Origin: Streptomyces sp. 71268
GTDB taxonomy: Bacteria; Actinomycetota; Actinomycetes; Streptomycetales; Streptomycetaceae
Reading direction: 5' to 3'
Length of the DNA stretch: 64,000 bases
Assembly: GCF_029392895.1 (NCBI RefSeq)
Contig: NZ_CP114200.1
Span: 649,501 to 713,500 of the forward strand
Positions 15,740 to 26,500 of this stretch are shown here, one piece after another. Numbering within the stretch: position 1 is the stretch's first letter; each line of letters opens with the position of its first letter. The notes beneath the pieces were generated by a model. It was not told the origin of the DNA, did no database searches, and was given only the letters and a program-made list of their open reading frames with translations. A program made the position numbers and the translations under genes.

Positions 15740-18700
15740 TCAGGCCGGCCCGTCCCCCGCGTCCGGCGGCGTGTCGCCGAGGCGGGAGAGGGCACGCAGC
15801 GCCGTGGTCCACGCCTCGGCCAGTTCGCGCACGCTCGCCTCGGGGAGCAGGTCGGCCGGCCAGACCCACCCCGCGCTCAGTCGCGGCCCGTCCGGGCCGT
15901 CGACCGTGGAGGCGGTGATGTCCAGCAGGTAGCCCACCGGCATGTCCAGGTCCCGGCCGCCGCCCATGACCCCCGCCTCGGGGGCCGGGGCCCAGTCGCC
16001 GCGCCCGTCGGGCCCGGCGTCCGGCCGCCCTTCGGCGCCGGCCGCGCCGTCGGTGCCGGTCGCGGCCGGCGCGCTGCCGGCGAACCTGCCCAGGTAGTTG
16101 AACTGCACCTCGGGCGTGCCGAGCGCGGCGAGTTCGGGGCCGGTGCGCGGGTTGAGGTAGCGCAGCAGGCCGTAGCCGATGCCGTTGTCGGCCACCGCGG
16201 CCAGTTGGTCGCCGATCCGTCCCACCACCTCGCGCAGCGCCCTGGCCCCGCCGCCCCGTCCGGTCAGCGCCTCCGCGAGGTCCACGCCGGCCGCGTCGAG
16301 TCGTACGGGGTAGACGGAGGTGAACCAGCCGACCGTGCGCGAGAGGTCGGTGCCGGGGGCGATGTCCTGCTCGCGGCCGTGGCCCTCCATCGCCACCACC
16401 ATGCTCCTGGGCCGCGCGTCGCCGCGCTGCTCGCGCCAGTGCGCGAGGGCCACCGCGAGGGCGCCGAGCAGCAGTTCGTTGACGCTGGCGCCGGTCTCCC
16501 GCACGGCCGCCGTCAGCAGCGGCCCGGTGTGCTCGGGCGGCAGCTCGACGCTGAGGTGAGTCAGGGTGCGTACGGTGTCGCGGGCCGGGTCGAGCGGGCG
16601 GGCGGCCAGCGGGGCCGACGCGGCGGCCAGCGTCTCGCGCCAGTGCGGCAGTTCGCGCTCGCGCTCCGGACGCGTCGCGGCCTCGGCCAGCGCGTGGGAC
16701 CAGGTGCGGAACGAGGTGGGCACCGCGTCCAGCGTCGCCCGCCCGCTCGCGCGGGCCGCCTCCCAGGCGGCCCGCAGGTCCGGGTGGAGGACCCGCCAGG
16801 AGACGCCGTCCACCACCAGGTGGTGCAGCAGCATCAGCAGCCGCCCCGGGCGGGCCGGGCCCGCGTCGAACCAGACCAGGCGTGCCATCCGGCCCGACTC
16901 CGGGTCGAGTTCGCCGACCGTGCCGAGCAGCTTCTCGCCCATGGCGTGGGCCAGTTCACGGCCGGGCGCGACGTGGGACACGTCGATCCGCTCGACCAGG
17001 TCGGCCGCCCGCACGGCCCCGGGCCCGGGGATGTCGAACTCCCACCGCTCCCCCGCCCCGGACGCCGGTTCGGCCGCCCCCGGAGCCGGTTCGGCCGTTC
17101 CCGGCGCCGGTTCGGCCGGGTGCCGCACGAGGCGGGCGCGCAGCAGGTGGTGCCGGTCGAGCAGCGCCTGCACGGCGGCGGTCAACTCGGTCAGGCCGAG
17201 CGCGGCTGGCACCTGGAGGACGGTGGACTGGGAGTACTCGCCGATGGGGCCACCGAGTTCGCGCAGCCACTCGATGATCGGGGTGCTGGGCGCGGTGCCC
17301 ACCCCCGCGGCCTCCTCCTCGACCGCGCCGCGCGCGGCGCCGGTCAGCGCCTCGGCGAGGGCGGCCGGCGTACGCAGCAGGAAGACCTGGCGCGGCGAGA
17401 GCCGCCAGCCGTCGGCCCGCAACCGGCTGACGAGCTGGATGGCGACGATGCTGTCGCCGCCCAGGGCGAAGAAGTCGTCGTCCGCGCCGATCCGGGGCAG
17501 GCCAAGGACGCCCGCCATGGCCGCGCACAGCGCCCGCTCCCGGTCGCCCTCCGGCTCCCGGCCGACGGCCACGGCGCCGAAGTCGGGCGCGGGCAGCCGC
17601 TTCCGGTCGAGCTTGCCGTGCGCGGTCATCGGCAGCGCGTCCACGACGACGAAGGCGGCGGGCACCAGATGGGCCGGCAGCCGTTCGGCCACGTGCGCGC
17701 GCAGGCGCGCGGGGTCGGCGGTGGCGCCCGCGCGCGGCACGACGTAACCCACCAGGCGGCGCACGCCGGCGTCCTCGCGGGCGACGACCACGGCCTGCGC
17801 GACGTCCGGGTGGCCCCCGGTGGCCGTCTCGATCTCGCCCAGCTCGACCCGGAAGCCCCGGATCTTGACCTGGTCGTCGACGCGGCCCAGGAACTCCACC
17901 GCCCCCTCCTCGGTCCAGCGCGCCAGGTCGCCCGTGCGGTACAGGCGTCCGCCGGTGCGCGAGAACGGGTCGGCGACGAAGCGCTGGGCGGTCAGCGCGG
18001 GCCGCCCCAGATAGCCACGGGCCAGCCCCGCGCCGGCGATGTACAGCTCGCCGCTGACGCCGGGCGGCACGGGCCGCAGCCCCGCGTCGAGCAGGTAGAC
18101 CCGGGCGTTGTCCACCGGGTGCCCGATGACCTGCCGGTCGCTGTCCTCCACGCGGGCGAGCAGCGAGTCCACGGTGCACTCGGTGGGCCCGTACAGGTTG
18201 ACGCTGCGGGTGTTGGTCAACCGCTTCAGGCGGCCCCACTGGGCGTCCGGCACGGCCTCGCCGCCCACGCCGAGCAGCGCCAGCGGGCAGCGCCCGCCCT
18301 CGGTGAGGCCGGCCCGCTCCAACTGGGCCAGCACCGAGGGGGCCAGCTCGATGAAGTCGATCCGCCGCGTGCGCAGGTAGTCGGCCATCGCCTCCGGGTC
18401 GCCCTGGAGTTCCTCGGAGAGGATGTGCACGGCGTGCCCGTGGAAGAGCCAGAGCTGCGGCTGCCAGGAGGCGTCGAAGGAGAACGACCAGGCGTGGCCG
18501 ACGCGCAGGGCGGCGCGACCGGTGGCGGCGATGGTCGGTTCGTACAGCGCCCTGCGGTGGCTGTGGAAGAGGTTGAGCACGTTGCGGTGCGAGATCAGCA
18601 CGCCCTTGGGCGCGCCGGTCGAACCGGAGGTGTAGATGACGTACGCCGGGTGCAGCGGGTGCAGGGGGCGCACCCGGTCGGCGTCGGTCGGGTCCGTCCC

Positions 18701-20550
18701 CGGTCGGGTGCGCAGCCGCTCCCGTACGGTCTGCTCGTCCAGGGTCAGCACGGGCACGGCCGGCTCCGGTCGGGCCGCCGCGATGCCGGTGGTGGTGAGC
18801 AGGAGGCGGGGCGCGGCGTCGGCGAGCAGGTAGTCGACGCGCTCGGCGGGGTAGTCGGGGTCGATGGGCAGGTAGGCGGCCCCCGCCTGGTGCACGGCGA
18901 GCAGCGCGATCACCGGGTCGACGGTGCGCGGCAGCAGCAGGGCCACCACGTCCTCGGGGCCGACGCCTCGGCCGATGAGTTCCCAGGCGAGCTGGTTGGC
19001 CCGGCGGTTCAGCTCGGCGAAGGTGAGGCTGACGTCGCCGCAGACCAGGGCGGTGGCCTCGGGAGCGGCCCGGACCCGGTCGGCCAGCAGGGCGGGCAGG
19101 GTCTGGTCGGGGTACGGGTGGTCGGTGGCGTTCCAGTCGGCGGTGATCCGGGTCCGCTCGGCCGGGTCCAGGACCTCCAGGCGCGCGCAGCGCTCGTCGG
19201 GCCGGGCGGCGAGCGTCTCCAGGACCCGGGTGAGGCGGCGCAGCAGGGTCCGCGCGTCGGCGTCGGAGAACAGGTCGGGCCGGTACTCCAGGGTGAGCCG
19301 GGCGTTGCCCGGGTCCACGGCCAGGGTGAGCGGGTAGTGCGTGGCGTCCGCGCTGTCCCCGCCGGTGACGGCGAGCGACCCGGACTCCTCGGCGCGGCGC
19401 AGCCCGTCCGCGTCCACCGGGTAGCTCTCGAACACGACCAGGGTGTCGAAGAGTTCGCCGACCCCCGCGACGCGCTGGATGGCGGAGAGTCCGAGGTACT
19501 GGTGGGCCGAGAGGGCCGACTGCTCGTCCTGGAGCCGGGCCAGCGCCTCGCGCACGGTGCCGCCGGGGCGCAGGTCGAGGCGGACCGGCAGGGTGTTGAT
19601 GAACAGCCCGGCCATGGTCTCCACGTCCTCGATCTCCGGGGGCCGGCCGGAGACGGTGGCGCCGAAGACCACGTCGTCGCGCCCGGTCAGGCGGGCGACG
19701 AGCACGCCCCACGCGAACTGGACGACGGTGTTCAGGGTGACCCCGCTGCTCCGGGCGAGGCCGGTCAGGGCCTGGTCGAGCGCGTCCGGGAGCTGGTACG
19801 GCAGGTGCCGGGAGAGCACCGGGCGGCGGGCCGGGTCGGCCGGGGCGAGCAGCGTCGGCTCGCTGACCCCGGCCAGCGCGGCGCGCCACGCCTGTTCGGC
19901 CTCGCCCGCCTCGCGCGCGACCAGCCAGGCGAGGAAGTCGCGGAAGGGGCGGCGGCGGGCCGGGCGTGGGGCGCCGGAGGTGCGGGTCGCGTAGAGCTGG
20001 AACAGCTCCTGCACGATCAGCGGCAGCGACCAGCCGTCGAGCACCAGGTGGTGGTTGGTGACCACGAGCACGCCGCGGTCGGCGGACAGGCGCACAAGGT
20101 GCAGGCGCAGCAGCGGCGGGGCGCTCGGGTCGAACCTGCGGGCGCGGTCGGTGGCGGTGGTCTTCGCGAGGAGGGCGTCACGCTCGTCGGCCGGCAGCCC
20201 GGACAGGTCGGTGACGGACCAGTCCGGCTCGACGTGGTCAAGGACCAGTTGTACGGGCGTGCCCGCGGCGGTGGACACGAACGCGGTACGCAGGTTGTCG
20301 TGCCGGGCCAGGAGTTCGGCGGCGGCCTCGCGGAGCGCCGGGGCGTCGATGGCGCCGGAAAGGCGCAGCGCGAGCTGCATGGTGTAGACGTCCACCGGCG
20401 CGTGGTCCGGGCCCGCCGCGCCGTCGGCGGCGGTGCCGGCTGCGGCGTCGGTACCGGTGCCGGCGTCGTCGTCGGCCATGCCGGCCAGGAAGACCAGGCC
20501 CTCCTGTAGCGGCGTCAGCGGCCAGATGTCGGTCAGGCCGGGGTGGCGCT
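15740..20550 (-). other. NRPS module 13: C(D-acceptor)-A(unassigned)-T-E, terminal
   Basis: C ~20550-19160 with [10 protein letters not shown] ~19110-17580; the adenylation pocket reads D-A-Q-E-G-G-L-V-D-K (from [30 protein letters not shown]), which I cannot match to a residue. T ~17560-17340 with the E-partner motif GGDSI. E ~17290-15740 with [25 protein letters not shown] and FNYLGRF, so the last residue should be D. A 21-bp repeat lies in the first part of E (17064-17118). Confidence 0.85.
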
Positions 20551-23500
20551 CGTCGAAGGTGGCGACCTCGCGCTCGGTGAGGCGTACCAGCGGGAAGTCG
20601 GACGGGGTGTGGGTGGCCGGCCCGTCGTGGGCGGCGAGGCCGGTCAGGGCCGTCACCCACAGGTCGGCCAGGTCGTCCAGTGCGGCCTGGTCGAGGATGC
20701 CGGCCGGGCAGGACCAGCGGGCGCCGAGCACCGGCCCCTCGGGGCCGTCCACGGTGGAGGCGTTGATCTCCAACGGGAACAGGACGGGGAACCGGCCGCG
20801 CCCCGGGCCCGGGGCGGGCAGGGCCTCGGGGGCCGGGGCCCAGGCGGTGGTGTGCTCGGGGTCGGCCGGGCCGTCCCCGGTGAAGCGGCCGAAGTAGTTG
20901 AAGACCACGGGCGGGGTGGTGTCGGCGGTCGGCTCGCCGGGCGCGGCGTCCGTGGGCGCCGGGCCGGCGTGGGTCGCGGCCCCGGGCGGCTGATCACCGG
21001 TGGCGCCGGGCGGCTGGTCGCCGGTGGCCTCGGCGCCGAGCGGTGGATAGCGAAGCAGTCCGTAGCCGATGCCGTTCTCGGCCGGGGCCCTGAGCTGTTC
21101 CTTCATCCGGGCGAGCACGGTATGGGCGGCGGGCCCGCCGCGCAGCGCCTCGTCCAGGTCGGCGTCCACGGGGTCGAGGACCACCGGGTACCAGGTGGTG
21201 AACCAGCCTACGGTGGTGGAGAGTTCGGCGCCGGGCACCGCGCTCTCCTCGCGGCCGTGTCCCTCCACGGCGATCACGTCCCGGCCGCCGCCCGCCTCGC
21301 CGCGCAGCGCGCGCCAGCGGGCCATGGCGAGGGCGAGGGCGGCCAGCAGCACGTCGGGCACGGCGCCGTGCACGGTCGCCGGCACCGTGGTCAGTAGGGC
21401 CTGGGTGAGGGCGGTGGGGAGCTGGCGTTCGGCGTGGACGCGGGTGTCGGCGGTGTCGGTCGCCGGGTCGAGCGGGCGGCGGCCGAGCGGGGGCGCCGGC
21501 ACCGCCTCGCGGGAGCGCCACAGTTCGGCCTCGGTCCGGAGGGCGGGGCGGCGGGCGGCGGCGAGGCCGAGGGCCCACTGCCGGAAGGAGGTGCCGCCCG
21601 TGGCGGCGTTCGGCAGTTCGCGCCCGGCGCGCGCCGCCGCGTGCGCGGCGGCCAGGTCGGGGGTGAGGACGCGCCAGGACACGCCGTCCACCACCAGGTG
21701 GTGGGCCACCAGGAGGAGGCGTCCCGGCGCGTCGGGTCCGGCGTCGAACCAGACGGCGCGCAGCATCTGGCCGGCGCGCGGGTCGAGTTCCTCGACGGCG
21801 CGGGCCGCGTGCTCGGCCACCAGGGCGGCTAGTTCACCCGGCGCGACGGCGCTCGCGTCGACGCGGGTGAGCACCCGCGCCCCGGTGACGGCGCCCGGGG
21901 GCGGCACCTCGAGGGTGGGCTCGGTGTCGGCGGGGACGAGTCGGGCGCGCAGCATGGGGTGCCGCTCCAGGAGCCAGTCCAGGGCGGTGGTCAGGGACGC
22001 CGTGTCGGCGTCCGGCGGGGCGACCAGGTGGGTGAACTGGTGCAGGTGGTCGATGTCGGCCCGGGCCAGGGCCCAGCGCATGATGGGCGTGAGCGGCAGC
22101 CGGCCGGTCGGCGCCACCGGCGGCAGCGCCCGGGCGCCGGTGACGGGGGTGGCGGCGCGGGCCAGGGCGGCGGCGGTCCGGTGCTCGAAGACGTCGCGCG
22201 GGGTGATCACCAGGCCGGCCTTGCGGGCCCGGGCGACGAGTTGGATGGACAGGATGCTGTCGCCGCCCAGGGCGAAGAAGCTGTCCTCGACGCCCACCTC
22301 GGGCATCCGCAGCAGCTCGGCGAAGAGTTCGGCCAGCAGCGCCTCGCGGGCGTCGCGCGGCGTGCTGCGGGTGGCGGCGCCGGCCAGGTCGGGCGCGGGC
22401 AGCGCGCGCCGGTCGAGCTTGCCGCTGGGGCCCAGCGGCAGCGTGTCGAGGACCACGAGGGCGGTGGGCACCATGTGGTCCGGTAGCCGGCGCGCCGCGT
22501 GGACCAGCAGTTCGTCGGTGTCCACGTCGGCGCCGGCCGGGGCGACGACGTACCCGGCCAGGTAGCGCTGGCCCGGCTGGTCCTCGCGTACCACCGCGGC
22601 GCAGGCGGCGACTCGCGGGTGCTCGCCCAGCACGGCCTCGATCTCGCCGAGTTCCACGCGCAGCCCGCGCAGCTTGACCTGTCCGTCGGTGCGGCCGACG
22701 AACACCAGGGCCCCGTCCGCGCGCCGTCGCACCAGGTCGCCGGTGCGGTAGAGGCGGCCTGCTGGTGGGCCGTACGGGTCGGCCACGAAGCGCTCGGCGC
22801 TCAGCGCGGGCCGGCCCAGGTAGCCGAGGGCGAGTTGGTCGCCGCCGAGGTACAGCTCGCCGACGACGCCCGTGGGCAGCGGGCGCAGCCAGGGGTCGAG
22901 CACCAGGGCGCGGGTGTTCCACACCGGCAGCCCGATGGGCACGGCGCCCTCGTCGGCGGGCCCGGTGGGCCAGGCGGTGACGTCCACGGCCGCCTCGGTG
23001 GGCCCGTACAGGTTGTGCAGCGCGGCGCCGGGCAGGGCGCGGCGGGTGGCGGCGGCGACGGCCGGTGGCAGGGCCTCGCCGCTGGCGAAGACCAGCCGCA
23101 GCGTGCCCGGGTCGGCGCCGGCCGGCCCGGAGTCGGCGAGATGGGCGGCGAACGCGGCGAGCATGGCCGGCACGAAGTGCGCGACCGTCACCCGGTGGCG
23201 CCCGATCGCGGCGGCGACCTGGGCGGGATCGCGGTGCGCCCCGTCCGGCAGGACGACGAGCGTCCCCCCGGCGAGCAGCGGCAGGAACAGCTCCCACACC
23301 GACACGTCGAAGCTGACCGGCGTCTTGTGCAGCACCCGGTCGCCGGCGCCGATCGCGTACTCATCGCGCATCCACAGCAGCCGGTTGACGGCCGCCGCGT
23401 GCTGTACGACGACGCCCTTGGGCCGGCCGGTGGAGCCGGAGGTGTAGATGACGTACGCGGGGTGGGCGCCGGTCAGTTCGGCAGGCGGGGCCGCCGTGGG

Positions 23501-26500
23501 GGTGACGGCGGCGAGTTCGGCAACGGTCTCGGGCGCGTCGAGGACCAGCGGGTGGCAGGCGGCCGGTAGCTCCGCCGCGTGCGCGACGTCCGTCAGCGTC
23601 ACACGCGGGGCGCTGTCGGCCAGCATGTGGGCGACACGGTCGGCCGGGTAGCCGGGGTCGACGGGGACGTACGCGCCGCCGGCGCGCTGCGCCGCGTGCA
23701 CGGCGACCACCAGGTCGGTGGAGCGGGGCAGCACGACGGCGACCCGGGTGTGCGGGCCGGCACCACGCTCGCGCAGCACGGTGGCGAGCCGGCCGACGCG
23801 GGCGTCGAACTCGGCGTAGGACAAGGGAGGTTGACCCTCGTCGGCGATAAGGGCGGTGGCCCGCGGGTCGCGGGCGCAGGCGGCGGCCACCAGCGCCGGC
23901 AGGGTCCGCGCGGGCAGCGCGCGGACCGCGCCCGCGCCGCTGGCCAGGGCCTGGGCGTGCTCGGCCGCGGTGAGCTGCGGTACGCGGTGCAACGGCGTGT
24001 CCGGCTGCTCGGCGAGCCGGGCGACGAGGGCGGCGAACCGGTCGGCCAGCGTGCGCGCGGTGGCCTCGTCGAACAGGGCGCTCTGGAAGTGGAGCAGGCC
24101 GGCGATGCCCTGCCCGCCGGGCCGCTCGGCCAGGGTGAAGCCGAGGTCGAAGCGGGAGACGCCGGGGTCGGCGCCGAGCGGGGTGACCTCCACACCGGGC
24201 AGCGTGGGCGACTCGCCGCTGAGGTTCTGGAAGACCAGCATCACCTGGAACAGCGGGTGGCGGGCGAGCGAGCGCTCGGGCGCGAGCAGGTCGACCAGCC
24301 GCTCGAAGGGCAGGTCGGCGTGTTCGAAGGCGGACAGGTCGGTGTCGCGGACCCGGTGCAGCACTTCGCGGAAGGTGGGCCGGCCCGCGACGCTGGTGCG
24401 CAACACGAGCGTGTTGACGAAGAAGCCCACCAGGTCGTCCAGGGCCGCGTCGCCCCGGCCGGCGACGGGCGTGCCGATGGGGATGTCGGTGCCGGCGCCG
24501 TGCGCGCCGAGCAGCGCGGCCAGCGCCGCCTGCGCGGCCATGAACACGCTGGCCCCGGCCTCGGCGGTGAGCGCGCGCAGCGCCCGGTGGGTGCGCGGGG
24601 TCAGCTCGAAGGTGACGGCGCCGCCACGGTTGTCGGCCACGGCCGGGCGTGGCCGGTCGTAGGGCAGGGCCAGCTCCTCGGGCGCGCCGCGCAGGGCCTC
24701 GCGCCAGTAGTCGGCCTGCCGGGACAGCAGGCTGTCGGGGTCGCTCTCGGAGCCGAGCACCTCGCGTTGCCAGCGGGCGTAGTCGGCGTACGCGACGGGC
24801 AGCGGCCGCCAGGCGGGGGCGGCGCCCTGGCGGCGGGCCGCGTACGCCGTGCGCAGATCCTGGACCAGGGGGCGCATGGACCACTCGTCGCCGGCGATGT
24901 GGTGCAGCGTCACCGACAGGACGTGGTCGTCGCCCAGCCGCAACAGCCGGGCCCGCAGCGGGATCTCGCGCGTGATGTCGATGGCGGCCGTGGCGTCCGC
25001 GCGCAGCTCCGCGTCCAGGCGCTCGGCGCTGACCGGCGACGGGGCCAGGTCGCCGAGGGCCTCGGCGCCCGCGGTGGGGTCGAGTACGTGCTGGTAGGGC
25101 ACGCCGTCCGGGCCGCCGCGCGGGTCGGCGTCCTCGGTGGGGGCCTCGGTCTCGGGGAAGACGGTGCGCAGTGGCTCGTGGCGGGCGACGAGGTCGGCGA
25201 AGGCGGCGCGCAGCGCGCCCGCGTCCAGGTCGCCGGTCAGCCTGAGCGCGAAGTAGAGGTTGTAGGTGGCGCTCGGCCCCTCCAGCCGGTGCAGGAACCA
25301 CAGGCGCCGCTGCGCGAAGGACAGCGGCTCGCGCTCGCCGCGCTCCCCCGCCGTCAACGGCGCGCGGCGCGTTCCGCGCGGCAGGACGACCTCGGCGAGC
25401 GCGGCCGGGGTCGGGTGGTCGAAGACGTCGCGGATGGCGACGTCGACGCCGAGCGCGGAGCGGACGCGGTTGGCCAGCCGCATGGCCAGCAGCGAGTGTC
25501 CGCCGAGGGCGAAGAAGTCGTCGTCGGGCCCGGCCTCGGGCTGGCCGAGCAGGTCGGCGAAGAGGCCGACGAGTACGGCCTCGCGCGGGTCGCGGGGGGC
25601 CCTGGCCCGTTCGGCCTGGGCCAGTTCGGGGGCGGGCAGCGCGGCCCGGTCCACCTTGCCGCCTGGGGTGAGCGGCAGCTTCTCCAGCGGCACCGTCAGC
25701 GAGGGCACCAGGTGCGCGGGCAGCCGGTCGGCCAGGAACCCGGCGAGCCCGTCGGGCGCCCCGGTGACGTAGGCGACCAGGCGCTGGGTGCCCGACGCGT
25801 CGGGGGCGGCGACCACGACCGCGTCCTCGACCCCCGGGTGCGCGCGCAGGACGGTCTCGATCTCGCCGGGCTCCACCCGGTGGCCACGGATCTTGACCTG
25901 GTGGTCGACGCGGCCGGCCACCCGCAGCGTGCCGTCCGCCCGCCAGGCGGCCAGGTCGCCGGTGCGGTAGAGCCGGGCGCCGGGCGGGCCGAACGGCGAG
26001 GCCACGAAGCGTTCGGCGGTCAGCGCCGGCCGGTTCAGGTAGCCACGGGCCAGGCCGGCGCCGCCGACGTACAGCTCGCCCAGGGTGTCGGCGGGCACCG
26101 GACGTAGCCACGGGTCGAGCACGTGCAGGTCGGTGTTGCGCAGCGGGCGGCCGATGTGCGGGGCCTCGTCGCCGGTCAGGTCGCCCGCCGTGGACCACAC
26201 GGTGGTCTCGGTGGGCCCGTACAGGTTGACCAGCCGCGCGCCGCGCCCGGCCAGCGTGGCCGCGAGGTCGGGGGCGAGCGGCTCGCCACCGGACAGGACG
26301 CGCAGTCCCGTCAGCGCCTCGGGCACGGCTTCGGCGACGGCGCGCCACAGTGACGGGGTGGCCTGCATGAGGGTGGCCCCGGTGCGCTCGGCCAGGCGGG
26401 CCAGCCGGCGCGGGTCGGTGACCTCGTCGCGGCCGGCCAGGACGATGGTGGCGCCGGTGCACAGCGGGACGAAGAGTTCGAGGACCGCGATGTCGAAGCC

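Noticed and set aside
15740-15800. A hidden terminal TE or reductase domain after the last E domain
   Set aside because: The stop codon comes about 30 residues after the last E-domain helix and a strong terminator hairpin follows; no GxSxG motif is present.
15002-20509. Very long open frame on the plus strand (over 1800 codons), and similar ones at 26585-31801, 33121-36915 and 45307-49566
   Set aside because: They lie antisense to NRPS genes, have low-complexity Gly/Arg/Ala/Val compositions and no domain motifs. Long antisense frames are expected in GC-rich coding DNA.
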